Position numbers and translations under genes: made by a program. 64,000 nucleotides of DNA from Myxocyprinus asiaticus. Its lineage: Eukaryota > Chordata > Actinopteri > Cypriniformes > Catostomidae. Where the stretch lies: positions 16,089,001 to 16,153,000 of the forward strand of contig NC_059346.1 in the NCBI RefSeq assembly GCF_019703515.2, in the 5' to 3' direction. Shown one piece after another: positions 12,737-23,867 of the stretch (its first letter is position 1; each line of letters starts with the position of its first letter). The notes under the pieces were generated by a model. That model had not been told where the DNA came from, did not search any database, and worked only from the letters and a program-made list of their open reading frames with translations.

Positions 12737-13532
12737 CACTGGCCGGCCAAAAGTTTGGAATAATGTACAGATTTTGCTCTTATGGAAAGAAATTGGTACT
12801 TTTATTCACCAAAGTGGCATTTAACTGATCACAATGTATAGTCAGGACATTAATAACGTGAAATATTACTATTACAATTTGAATTTTTTTAAAACTAATT
12901 TAAAGAGTTCTCATCAAAAAATCCTCCATGTGCAGCAATGACAGCTTTGCAGATCCTTGGCATTCTAGCTGTCAGTTTGTCCAGATACTCAGGTGACATT
13001 TCACCCCACGCTTCCTGTAGCACTTGCCATAGATGTGGCTGTCTTGTCGGGCACTTCTCACGCACCTTACAGTCTAGCTGAACCCACAAAAGCTCAATGG
13101 GGTTAAGATCCATAACACTCTTTTCCAATTATCTGTTGTACAATGTCTGTGTTTCTTTGCCCACTCTAACCTTTTCTTTTAGTTTTTCTGTTTCAAAAGT
13201 GTCTTTTACTTTGCAATTCTTCTCATAAGGCCTGTACCCCTGAGTCTTCTCAAAAACAAACACAAAGACAAATTAAGCTTCATTTAACGAACCAAATAGC
13301 TTTCAACTGTGTTTGATATAATGGCAAGTGATTTTCTAGTACCAAATTAGCAATTTAGCATGATTACTCAAAAATTACTTTTTTCAAATAGTGATGGTGT
13401 TGTTTTTTTTACATCAGTAATGTCCCGACTATACTTTGTGATCAGTTGAATGCCACTATGGTGAATTAAAGAACCAATTTCCTTCTGAAACAGCAAAATC
13501 TGTACATTATTCCAAACTATTGGCCGCCAGTG
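12737..13532 (-). mobile_element. Second nested Tc1-like element, internally deleted
   Basis: This 796-bp element lies between TA dinucleotides (12735-12736 and 13533-13534). The inverted ends begin CACTGGC and share 'tttggaataatgtacagatt'. It is a different Tc1 family from the Sleeping Beauty-type copies and sits only 6 bp to the right of copy B, in the same piggyBac-like MITE. At about half the usual length it keeps only the 3' part of the transposase gene. Confidence 0.9.
12895..13128 (-). pseudogene. Transposase C-terminal fragment of the deleted Tc1
   Basis: This 77-codon frame contains MDLNPIELLWVQLDCKV, the DD34E glutamate box (family form [11 protein letters not shown]), then MPRICKAVIAAHGGFFDE, a typical Tc1 C-terminus. 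The N-terminal DNA-binding domain and the two aspartate motifs are absent, removed by the internal deletion. The first codons before MDLNP do not match the family, placing the deletion junction near 13110. Confidence 0.85.
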
Positions 13533-14267
13533 TATATACTGTAAGTTTACTACCACAAGATATCTATTTCATTGTTTATTACAAGAGAAATTAATAATAT
13601 TTTGATACAAATAAATACTATATCATGTTGATTTTCTGTGCAACAATGAATTATCAACAATGGTGAATTATCATTACTCCATATGCTTGTACACATACAT
13701 ATTATACATGTTATTTCTTACTCAAAGTAGCACTGATGTGTCAGTGATTGACTTGATTTACATTTGACATTGCTATTTGATGAAGAAACAAAATGGCAGT
13801 AAACTATAGCAAGTACAACATGCAAACAGTCATCTGGGTGTCATACTGAAATTATGTAAGTGTGCATCTATTTAGACTAAATAAGTTCCTGAGAAAATAT
13901 ATGTGTAACTTATCGGTAATTTATGTGTAGGTTATGTGTATCTTATGTGTTATGTGTAGCTCAATATGTTTTTGAAAGCCAGTTGCGTCTCATTAAATTT
14001 CAGTGTGAAAATAATGAATCCTGTTCAGGATTTGTCCTGATTTGTTGCATTTCCTCTTTGATATATGAAAAATAATACATTAAAAAATATAAAAATATAT
14101 ATTATTCTATTATTTTCTAATTGTCTTGAATTTTTTTTTTGTGAAAATTTTGACACTATCTGGGCATTTTGTAGATCCATTTGTGATAGATATACGTAAG
14201 TGCCGGGTCTCTAAAGACCCAAACATGTAACAGTGTTTGGTGGAATTCCCATGCATTTAAGGGTTAA

Positions 14268-14922
14268 AGCAATTAAATAATATCAGATTTTTATTTTCAA
14301 TTAAAAACTACACATAACAATAGCTGACAATTTGAACTGTATCAGAATGACAGTTTTGCTGCACAATGATGACTCTAAAGGCAGTCGCGCACCGGACGAG
14401 AAGTGCCACGCCGCGTCTAGGACACAGCACAGGTACCAAACACAGGGCACGTCAATGCAGTTCACGTGGTAGACAGTACACACAAAAGTTAGCGAGGTTT
14501 TCCCTTTTTAAAGAATGAACAAGGCTAGAGTAAATAATATATGCCTAGTGATAATGATGTGGGTCGCATTTAATGGTAACATTTTTGAATTGCACTCCGT
14601 GGCATGGCAGAAATTTGAGCAGTTGTAGGTGTGCGTACATTCATAGAAAACAATTATTTCGAATTTTAGAATGCGCCATGTCGTCCGACAGACGCGTCCG
14701 CTGTGCATGCCCCTTAAGACATTACAGCTTCATTTTCGGTTACAGCATACTTTTCTGTAAAACTGCTTTGAAACAATGTGTGTTGAGAAAAGTGCTATAA
14801 AAATAAAAATAACTTGACTTTTAGTATGGAAAAAATGCATATTAACTGTCACAGCTTGCTAAAGTCACAAAAAAGGTTGCAGCTTGCCCTGTCAAATATA
14901 TTTTTTCTGAATTCCAAAAATA
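14268..14922. other. Intronic DNA, no feature seen
   Basis: This is AT-rich sequence between the piggyBac-like MITE and the next Tc1 element. Short open frames on both strands carry no recognisable motifs, and no repeat family was identified. Confidence 0.55.
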
Positions 14923-16247
14923 CAGTGGCTATAAAAAGTCTACACACCCCTGTTAAAATTGCAGGTTTTTGAAATGTAAAATATGAATCGAAGATAAATC
15001 ATATCAGATCTTTTTCTACCTTTAATGTGATATTAAAACCAACAAAATTCAAGGAACAAACAAACAGAAACTTTTAAGAAAAAAAGAAAAGAAATTAAAA
15101 ACTTAAAATTACCTGGCTGCATAAGTGTGCACCCTTTTTTAATGGGGCATGTGACTCTGTTTGGAATTAACCATTCACATTCAAACTCTTACTCAAAAGT
15201 AATTATAATCTTCCAGTCATCAATTAAGTGATGAATAAAAATCAACTGTTTCTGTAGGATTTTCTTGGAGTCTTCTTGGTTGCATCTTACTGCTGAAGCC
15301 ATGGTTCGCAAAGAGCTTACAAAGGATGTGCGGGGTCTCATTGTGAACAGGTACTCGATGCCTGTGACAACAATATTCCGTATTCTTCATTTGTCTGGGC
15401 TGTGGCCGCAGGGTGGCAAGACGGAAGCCATTACTCACAAATTTTGCCAAAACATATATCCAGTCACCCAAAACCATGTAGCAAAATGTTTTATGGTCTG
15501 ATGAAACCAAGATAGCTCTTTTTGGCCATCATTTTAAAAGGTATGTTTAGCGCAACAAAAAAAAAAAAAAAGCATGGTGGTGGAAGCATCATGCCATGGG
15601 GCTGCTTCCCTTAAGCTGGGACTGGGGCACTAGTCAAGATAGAAGGAATCATGGATGGTCCCAAATACCAGTCCATTTTGTCACAAAACCTGCAGGCCTC
15701 TATTAGAAAGTTGAAGATGAAAAGAAATTTCATCTTTCAGTACGATAATGACCCCAAACACAATTTTAAGTCAACAAAGGAATGGCTTCAGAAGATAAAG
15801 ATCAAGGTTTTGGAATTGGTCAGAGCCCAGACCTAAATACAGTAAAAAACTTGTGGAATGACTTGAAGAGGGCTGTGCACAGGAGATCCCCTCAAAATTT
15901 GATCGACCCGGAGCTTTTTTGCCAGGAAGACTGGGAAAATTTTTTACAAATCAAGATGTGCTAAGCTGATAGACTCTTATTCAAAAAGACAGGCTGCTGT
16001 ACTAAAAGGTGCTTCTATCAAGTATTAGTTGAGGGGTGTGCACACTTATGCAACCAGGTTATTGTAAGTCTTTTATTTATTTATGTTCCTAAAAAGTTTC
16101 CATTTGTTGTTCACTTCAGTTTGGTTGATTGCAATATCACATTAAAGGTAGAAAAAGATCTGAAATGATTTATCTTAGATTCATCTTTTACATCTCAAAA
16201 ACCAGCAATTTTAACAGGGGTGTGTAGATTTTTTTTTATAGCCACTG
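14923..16247 (+). mobile_element. Tc1-like element (third family)
   Basis: This is a 1325-bp element between TA duplications (14921-14922 and 16248-16249). The inverted ends read 'cagtggctataaaaa', followed by 'tctacacacccctgttaaaa' on the left. The right end has an extra T run. The transposase is on the plus strand. Confidence 0.92.
15301..15964 (+). pseudogene. Tc1-like transposase (third family), inactivated
   Basis: The start MVRKELTKDVRGLIVNRYS matches the N-terminus of Tc1 transposases. About 140 residues of the DNA-binding and early catalytic part are shortened or scrambled. The core continues with [13 protein letters not shown] at about 15572, FQYDNDPKHNFKSTKEWL (second aspartate) and, in another frame, QSPDLNTVKNLWNDLKR. 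In that last box the catalytic glutamate of the family form IENLW is a lysine (VKNLW). An A run at 15559-15572 and a further frameshift near 15820 separate the pieces. Confidence 0.88.
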
Positions 16248-16249
16248 TA

Positions 16250-17017
16250 TTTACTAATTGAAAAATTATTACATCCCCCAAAAATATCAACTAAACGGAG
16301 ATAAAATGCAATGCTGGGCATTAGTGGTCAAACTTTTTACTATGTATATTCACACAAAAAAGCTTATTCATTAAGCATAGAAACACTAACAATTTTAAGT
16401 GATTTTCAGCTGATTTTTGTGCTACTCCATTTAAAATTCTTTGTTTATGGTATTCATTGTATATTAAATCTACTACATTTCATCGAGATGGGTATTTTTT
16501 TTTTATTATTTTGATTATACCAGCAAATAAATCATCAATACCAATAGTCATCGTTAGTTTTAAATAGTCACATTTTTTAACCGTTCATGAATTTACCCTA
16601 ACCGCTTGGAATTAATTATTTTTTATATACTTTTGTGTGCTGAATTGTGTTATGAATTCAAAACTTCCACTTATTGTCTTAAAAACAGTGGTGAAATTGT
16701 GCAAATCTAAATGCCCAATGTTGCAGTTTTGTAAAGCTTTTAGAATAGTTTGAAGAGCAGAGATTGTGAAATGGAGAGTGAGTTACAAGCTCAAACAGTT
16801 ACAACAGAACAATATATGGTCATAAGCTATCAAGTAGGAACATCCACATCTGACTTTGAACGGAACACAGCATTATCCACCTTGACTTATAAAAATCTGT
16901 TTCAAGGCAACACTGTACTGGCAGCACAGTGTGTCTTTGCCTGTCAGCATGTGAAGGACAGTAAGAAACTGGTCTTGTCTCTTTTTGTCTTTCTTTCTCA
17001 TAAACCAATAATAATTA
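16250..17017. other. Intronic DNA, no feature seen
   Basis: AT-rich sequence with T runs (for example 16495-16503). A 101-codon frame at 16750-17055 runs into the neighbouring repeat and has no motif, so it is not called. Confidence 0.55.
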
Positions 17018-18493
17018 GGGGCCAAGCACTGAAATTGCGTAGGTACCTATTGTAATCGTTAGTGTTCTTCTTCTTCTACTTCCGTCAATGAGTCTATGGC
17101 TGCCCAAAGAACTGTATGTAAAGCTGTGAAATTTGGCACACAGATAGAGGGCAGTCTGAACATTGACTGGAGCAAATTTGGAGTCTCTAACTCAAACACT
17201 CACAAAGTTTCACACGTTTATGCTAATAACTTTTGAACCATACGTGCTAGAATCAAAATAATCTTTACTGACTCCTTGGCTCGAGACAAATTTATTGCAC
17301 CCTATGTCGTCATTTTCCATCTTGAAATTTTTTCCGCCATTTAGAATTTTTCAAAAAACCTACTTTTTTCAAACTTGTCCTAAACTGTTCATCTGATTTG
17401 CATGAAAACTGAATCAGATCATCTTCAGACCAAGCTAACTAAACGTTATGGAAGTAAAGTTGATTAGTCAAACGGTTCTCGAATAACGTGCAAACAAATT
17501 TGACGTAGAGTACACCAAATTGGACATGAGAATATATCTCCGCAACGCTTTAGCGTATTCACACCAAACTTGGTGTGCCTAATAACAACCATGACCTGAG
17601 GGTACCTGTACAGTTTCGAAACAGCGCCACCTAGTGGTCACGAGATATGAAAAATGCATATTTTTACGTATAACTTCTGACGATTTCACCTATCCACAAA
17701 TCTGGTCTTGTTAGATTCTGTGTAGGATGCAGAGTCGAATGATACCAAATTTTCTTATATCAGCCATTTTGGGCATCACCCATTTTGAATTTTGTTGTAA
17801 AATGCTTTATTTTTCAAACGCATTAACATATCCTTACGAAACTCGTTATGTGTCATTGGCACAATGCCCTGAAGGTACTCAAAAGGCTTTGGGACAGCGC
17901 CACCTTCTGGTCAAAAGTTATGCCAAATTTTCACAAAATGCTAATAACATTTGACTACCTTGTGCTATTGCCATGAGACCAGTCTTGGTAGATTCCGTGG
18001 GTCATGCCGAGAATGTGGATACCAGTTATGCCATGATCGATCGAACTTCTTGTCTGCCATTTTGAAATCCTTCAAAAACCTACTTTTTCGAACTCCTCCT
18101 TGAGTGTTTGTCAGATTTTAACCAAAATCGAATCAGACCACCTTCAGACCATGCAAACAAAAAGTTATGGATTCTGCGTTGATAGACTAAACCGTTTTCG
18201 TTTAACACAACAATGAATTTGATGGCAAGGTGGCAGAATGGTTTTCAGGCTCTATCTTGGCAACGCTTTGGCGTATTGACATTAAACTTTATATGTGTCA
18301 ACATGATTGAACCTTGACCACACCAAATCAATTTGGTGACAGCGCCACCTGTTGGTCAAAAGTAATAAGCTTTTATGTCCCAATGCAATTGATAGTATTC
18401 ATGGTTTTTCAACCATTTTGTCTAAAATCACAACCAGATTACTTATTTTTTTTGCCATTGTTATGCCTAATAATGGTTGATGTGCTTGGCCCC
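17018..18493. mobile_element. Non-coding terminal-inverted-repeat element with internal direct repeats
   Basis: Perfect 12-bp inverted ends GGGGCCAAGCAC (17018-17029) and GTGCTTGGCCCC (18482-18493) bound 1476 bp without coding capacity. Inside, a unit of about 310 bp recurs: 17330-17640 and 18050-18361 share 'aaaacctactttttt', 'gaatcaga(t/c)ca(t/c)cttcagacca' and 'gcaacgctt', and both end in 'acagcgccacct..tggtca'. A third, partial unit ends near 17918. Just outside the right end lies 'gctgcttgcagc', a small palindrome often seen next to this repeat in fish, so the true right end may be further right. I cannot assign a superfamily. Confidence 0.7.
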
Positions 18494-18964
18494 TTAATTG
18501 CTGCTTGCAGCTATATTTATTATTATTTGTTCTCATCTTTTATTTATTGTACACTGACCATCAATTACAACCTTTGTCTGAGCTACCTTGCAGCAGCTTT
18601 GGCAATTTAATAGTGATGTTATTTGTAGTGCCAGTAAAGCACAATAAGAAAAAGTGGAGGAGAGAAAGTGTGAATAGAAGAGAAAATGAAAGAAATTAGA
18701 GAAACATGTTTGAAGAAAAATCGTATGGCTGTATGCTTGATTTTATGCACCTGTTAGCAATGGGTGTATCTGATATAGCCAAACCCATTTATAAGAAGGG
18801 GGTGTTCCTCCCATTCATTTTACTAATAGTGGTCTTTCTCCTCCTCATACTATCTCTGATTACACATTCTTCCTTTGCACATTACATGTCATACCTTTGT
18901 CATCCTACCCTGCATGCACATTACTAGGCATTATGTGTACTGTATATTATTGTGTCTGTGTTAC
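18494..18964. other. Intronic DNA, no feature seen
   Basis: This is AT-rich sequence between the preceding repeat and the teneurin exon, with short open frames that are hydrophobic by T-richness only. No element was identified. Confidence 0.5.
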
Positions 18965-19224
18965 CCTCAGTCTGCGTTCATATGATGTGTAATTCCCTTT
19001 GGCCTGTTCACGTCTCTGTCTCCACTCAATAAGGCTGTGAACTGGTTCCCCCGGCAACGTGATGTTGCACCTTCCGACCGTAGGATGAACCAGGCCTGCT
19101 GATGCCCCCGGCAACAGCCCTGATGGCACGGTTGGTTCAGTATTGAGAGTAACGTCCATTCCACTGGCATATGTCACCCAGAGAGAGCCATCATCTCTAA
19201 CACCATACACACTAACAGAGTGAG
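18965..19224 (-). CDS. tenm1: Teneurin exon 6 of 7 in window (YD shell)
   Basis: This 260-bp exon has acceptor 'ctctctgtag' before 19224 and donor GTAACA after 18965. It completes an alanine codon (G from the previous exon plus CT), then encodes HSVSVYGVRDDGSL, VTYASGMDVTLNTEP, HPTVGRCNITLPGE and SLIEWRQRREQAKGNYTSYE, ending RRLR at a full codon. PTVGRCN, EWRQRxEQAKGN and ERRLR match teneurin-1. Between NTEP and HPTVG there are about eight more residues (around VPSGLLPGASAG) than I recall for the family. This could be a lineage insertion in a surface loop. The family call is secure; the subtype is probable. Confidence 0.95.
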
Positions 19225-19404
19225 CTACAGAGAGAGAATGAAAGGGAGAGAAAACTATAAATACATTTTCATTACATTTCTGATTGCATTTCAATTGAAT
19301 GTAATTTATTACCTGAAATAATTTTTTTTGTGATTAACATTTATTATTGATTCATAGAGGAAATAAAGAAAATCAAAACACATATACACAGAATCAACAT
19401 TTAT

Positions 19405-21827
19405 AGAATCCAATAGAATCGACGTAAAATGTTGAATTGCATAAGGTACACCCTTGCATCTCTAGATGCAGACTTGACATTTTTTAGAATCCTAGCTCAC
19501 ACTCCCTCCTCCAATACCAAGTTTAAATCTTTCTCCCATAATCTCTTGATAGAAGTTAAAGCTCCGTCCCCCAGATTCTGAATTAGCAGGGAGTAATAAT
19601 ACTTAATGCCCTGTTTGGGCCACTTGAAGGTGCCTGGCTGAAAAGCTGTTACCGAGCAGTACACTGTTAGAGCCAAGCTTCGGATTTAGACCAATTAACT
19701 CTGTATCCTGAGAAATTAGAAAAGGAATTAATAATTCTGTGGAGGCAAGTCATAGATCTAGTAGGGTCGGAGACGAACAATAAAATATCATCTGTGTAAA
19801 GCAAAAGCTTATGCGCCACACCTCCCGCCACCAACCCTGGAAAAGCAGCATCCTCCTTTCTTATCGCAGCTGCTAATTGTTCCAGGGCAAGACAAAACAA
19901 TAATGGGGAAAGAGGGCAACCCTGCCAGGTGCCGCTATCCAGATAAAATAATCTGAAATGAATCCAATTGTTTGTACCGCCACTACCGGGTGTCTATAAA
20001 GTAACTTAATCAAACCAATAAAAGTATTCCCAAACCCATACATTTCCAAAATCTTAAAAAGATTTTGAAATAAAAAGATAATCCCATTCTACCATCAACA
20101 ACACCTTCTCGACGTCAAGTGAGATGGCAGCAACCGGAGTCTGATCATTCGCTACTGACCACATGATATTGACGAAATGCCTAATGTTATCAGAAGAGCT
20201 GCGGCCCCAAATAAACCCCACCTGACCTATATGTATATGAGATGTCATAACCTTACTTAATCAGTCTAGCTGGATCCAGGAAATTGGATGGTAACTCTTA
20301 TACTCGCTTGGATCTTTGTCCTTTTTAAGAATCAGACTGAATGATTCCGTATAAACTTTTAGCAAATGTGAAGCCAATTCTGTAGCATAAGATCTAAAAA
20401 AATCAGCGGCAAAGCCATCTGGCCCCGGAGCCTTGCTTGTAAGCGAGGCCTTAATTACCTCGCCAAGCTCCTCCAAGTTTATCTCAGAATCAAGAGAATT
20501 TTTTTGCTCAGCCGTCAGTTTAGAAAGTTCAAATGGTTCCACAAAGTTTCTAATGTCCTCATCAGTAGACGAAGATGTGGAACTATAGAGATCAAGATAG
20601 AATTCTTTAAAAGTATTATTAACATCAATGGCTGAGGTAAATATTTCACCACCCGCAGATTTCACTGACTATATGGTAGAAAAAGACTCTCTCTGTTTTA
20701 TATATCTAGCCAGAAGTTTTCCTGCCTTATACCCCCTGACTGTCTTGCCCTGAATAGCTATAACTCCACCTTCTGCGACAAAATAGTGTTATATCTGTAT
20801 TTCAATCGGGTCAATTCTCTGAGGCCATCAGACAACATTCGGCACTTCAGCTCTGCCTCGGCACTTTTAATATTCCCTTCCAACTCCACGAGTTCTCGTG
20901 CTTTGGATTTTTTGGTGAATGAGGCATACTGTATGATCCAGCCCCTAAGAACTGCCTTAAGTGCCTCCCAAGCCATGCCCACAGAGGACACTGAGGACCA
21001 GTTGGTCTCAATATAAATACTGATTTCAGCCTTTAACATTTCTTGGAAATCAGGATTTTGCAAAAGGGATACATTAAAGCACCAACTATATGATTTCCTT
21101 TTCTCCATATGTGGCAGCACCTCTAAACTCACCAGGGCATGATCTGAGACTAAAAAGTTTCCAACTGAGCAATCAACAACAGATTAAATGAGGGACTTAG
21201 ATATAATAAAACAAATCTATTCTAGAATAAATCTTATGGACTGAAGAAAGAAATTGATAGTCCCTACCAGATGGGTTCAAAAGTCTCCAAATATCTGTAA
21301 GACCAAGATTTTTACACATCCTGTGAAGCATCAGTGTTGCTCTAGGGGCTTGCACACTTTTGCTTCACTATGATCAAGGACTGAGTCCATCAAAAGATTA
21401 AAGTCTCCTCCCAATTTTATATCATGAGGGGTGCCAGCGGCTTGCAACATCCCTTCCAGATCTATAAAAAAGCCCTGATCATCAAAGTTAAGTGTGTAAA
21501 TATTAGCCAAAATAAGACTTTGCCCTGTATAATGACTCTTCCTAATTTATCTTTAATCTGTTTGAGACATTTGAATTGTAGATGCTTACTTATCAGTGTA
21601 ATGACTCCCTTGCTCTTACTTGAGCCAGCACTAAAGAAAACATGTCCACCCCATATCTTCCCAAATTGTTCAGCTTCCTGCAGGGAAAGATGCATTTCCT
21701 GAAGAAACACTATATCATATTTCTTATGCTTAAGAAGAGAAATAACCTTTCTTCTATTTATGGGGTGCCCCAACCCATTCTCATTCCACGTGGAGAGAGA
21801 CAATCCGCTCATATTAACGTTTAACAT
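19405..21827 (-). pseudogene. LINE ORF2 (endonuclease and reverse transcriptase), broken
   Basis: Met at 21827 begins MLNVNMSGLSLSTWNENGLG, the first strand of an apurinic-like endonuclease fold. DIVFLQEMHLSLQEAE follows, carrying the catalytic glutamate (family form QETH). Further pieces are SDHALVSLEVLP (endonuclease SDH motif) near 21130, a helical linker, APGPDGFAADFFRSYA (RT), ISLDVEKVLLMVEWDYL (family form LDAEKAFDxVEW, so the first RT aspartate is lost here) and LLLYTDDILLFVSDPT (YxDD box, A to T). Stops and frameshifts occur near 20670, 20260, 20050 and 21180. This would be a nicking and target-primed reverse transcription enzyme if intact. Confidence 0.88.
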
Positions 21828-22319
21828 TGATATATGAGTAAAAATAGATTGTGTGTCAAAAACAAAATTATAAAGACCACATTCCAACATTAGTGCAACA
21901 ATCAAACCCCGAACTTCCCCCAGAACCAAACAAACAGAAAAAAAACATACATCAAACAGTCCATGCACGCCTACGAGAACCCCCGCGATAGCCCTGCCAT
22001 CGAAATGCTCAAGTCTGGTGTTTCTATACAAATTTTGTTAGACAGAGTAACACAACAACAGATAATCTATAAAACAAACTCCAGCCAATAGGCAGAATAA
22101 ACACAAAAAAAAACCATGTAGATTCATCCACATAACTATCCCGAAGGTATGTTATTCCACAAAACAAACTCCAGCCGCTAGGTGGAACCAGCACAAAAAG
22201 AAACAAAAAAGGTGCTCAGTTCCTCGAACAGTCAAGTGAATGTTCAGTGAGTCGGTCCACTTGGCGGCAACGTGAGTACCACAAAATAACGTACTCATTC
22301 CATTGACTTTATGAAGAAC

Positions 22320-23078
22320 AGCACTTGCTGGGGACATGTAAATGTTTTGCGGCCATCCTTAGCATCTATTCTCAATTTGGCTTGGAACATCAGTGCAAAA
22401 GCGACCTTCCGTTGATGTGAGTTTCTTGCATTCCTTGAATCAATCACGTTTCTCTCTTGTCGAATTCGCAAAGTCTGGGAATAAGAAAATACTGTGGTTC
22501 TTCCAAAAAAACCTTCCTTTACTCTTCGCCTCGTGTAACACATGATCTTTATCGGATGATCTCAGAAATTTGGCCAGAATTGATTGGGGCCTGTCTCCCT
22601 CAGCGGATCGCCAAGCCGGAACCCTGTGAGCTCACTCAATTTCACCATATCCTGACCCTCTTCGGCTTCAGGAATTCCGACGATTCGGATGTTATTCCAT
22701 CAGTTATGGTTTTCCATGTCCTCCAATTTCTCCCAGACGTGCTCCAAATCCACCTTGGTCACTAACAGATTAGCAGCAAGTTCCCTCTCCGATGACTCCA
22801 GATAATCAATCCGTTTCTCGACATCCCCCACTCTTGTGACCACCTCAGAGAATTTCATCTCCATGACAGAGATCAATTGATGTATTACAGCAAGATCTTC
22901 CAAGTCAGCAACGACCTTCGTCAGCATTGCCGACAAGTTCAACATTCTCTGCTAATTTCCCACACTTCCCCGACTAATTGAGTCCCGGACTTGCGGCCTG
23001 CTGCTCAGAGGCGTCAGCTTAAGCACATAAGTGTCTTTTAATGTCTCAAAAGCCTGAGGTTTTTGAATTCTTTGACAT
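22320..23078 (-). pseudogene. LINE ORF1 (coiled coil and RNA-binding), broken
   Basis: Met at 23078 starts MSKNSKTSGF, followed at once by a stop. The body continues with a heptad-rich segment (about 22945-22700: VTRVGDVEKRIDYLESSERE, ELAANLLVTKVDLEHVWEKL, EDMENHN), a coiled coil as in L1-type ORF1 proteins. It then passes, in another frame, into RRNNIRIVGIPE-like text at about 22690-22660, the start of an RRM-like domain. Such proteins form trimers that package LINE RNA. Only fragments are readable. Confidence 0.75.
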
Positions 23079-23224
23079 ATTGTCCTCCTAGAACAGTTAT
23101 GGAACAGAATGTATCAAATTTCACCGGTTTATATCATTAAAAGTGTTAAAACTAGCAAAGTGCGCAGAGCTCGCCGTTCACACATTCAACGGCATTACCT
23201 GACCTCCGACCTTGAAATACATTT

Positions 23225-23290
23225 TTAAAGGGTTAGTTCAACCAAAAATGTTCATTCCCACACTTTACTCACTCTCATTCAGAGGTTGCG
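23225..23290. repeat. Fold-back MITE end fragment
   Basis: 'aaagggttagttcaaccaaaaatg...cactttactcactctcattcagaggttg' matches the terminus of the short fold-back repeat found more completely at 49165-49390 and 37775-37900. Only one end is present. Confidence 0.6.
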
Positions 23291-23376
23291 CTAGAAAAAA
23301 TCTTTATCCATCACTCTTAAGTATTGAATTGTGAAACTGTATCCATCATACTTGTTTTCATAAGAACTAGGGCTAC

Positions 23377-23847
23377 TGTCATGAACTCAAGGACTTCTCC
23401 TGCTCACCACCAGAGGTCCCCCTCGCCCGAGTTCTGAGGGCACCTCGAACTACACTTCCAAGCATGCCTACCTGGACTGATTACACTTACACCTGTTCCT
23501 TATTTCATAGACGATTTAAGCGCTGTTCTAACAACAGTTATTGCAAAGACTTGTTTTGTTTCTGCTAAGCATTTACCTCTGTTTATACTGCCTGCCTGTG
23601 TTCGACTTCTGCCTGTTACCCACCGTTTGATACTCTGCTGCCTGCCTTGTTTACCCTTTGTTTACCTGGACTCTTACTGTGATTGTTTGCTGCCTGCCCT
23701 GACCATTGCCTGTTTATTACTATGTTTCTCATCTACCTACGCTGCTCCATAACTGGTGATTTACCCTGCCTGTCTGTTTATGAGTTGCACATTTACTATT
23801 AAACCACATATGGATCTTAACCTCTGTTCTCCGGAGTCTGTGTTACA
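23377..23847 (+). repeat. 5' LTR of the Gypsy element
   Basis: 471 bp starting TGTCATGAACTC and ending TGTTACA, i.e. TG...CA ends. The 3' part contains 'tactattaaacc' (near 23800), a possible polyadenylation signal variant. The start and end were judged from the terminal dinucleotides and from the leader 'gaagacttcgcc' that follows, which parallels the leader of the LTR element at 44876. There is no partner LTR for alignment. Confidence 0.7.
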
Positions 23848-23867
23848 GAAGACTTCGCCAACTACAG

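Larger units (their letters stand above)
10961..14263. mobile_element. piggyBac-like MITE with two nested Tc1 elements
   Basis: The ends are TTAA|CCCTTAAACGCAT at 10957-10973 and ATGCATTTAAGGG|TTAA at 14251-14267. That is a 13-bp inverted repeat with one mismatch, starting CCC, inside a TTAA duplication, which is the piggyBac hallmark. Just inside both ends is a small palindrome around 'gggtctttagtgaccc' or 'gggtctctaaagaccc'. With the two inserted Tc1 elements removed, about 900 bp remain without coding capacity. The interior (for example 'gtgcaacaatgaattatcaac') recurs at 43631-44463, which is a second copy of the same element. Confidence 0.88.
19405..23090 (-). mobile_element. L1/Tx1-like LINE, internally deleted copy
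   Basis: From 5' (23090) to 3' (19405) on the minus strand lie an ORF1 with coiled coil, an ORF2 endonuclease, the RT N-terminal half and RT palm, then a jump to the distal C-terminal part. At about 19590-19610 the text passes directly from the WPKQGIKY region to the YYSLLIQN region. The plus-strand relative at 39828-41260 still has the sequence upstream of YYSLLIQ, so an internal deletion removed most of the connection. The 3' end is cut near 19405, without a poly-A tail. Confidence 0.88.

Noticed and set aside
16750..17055. 101-codon frame
   Set aside because: No motif, and it crosses into a repeat element.
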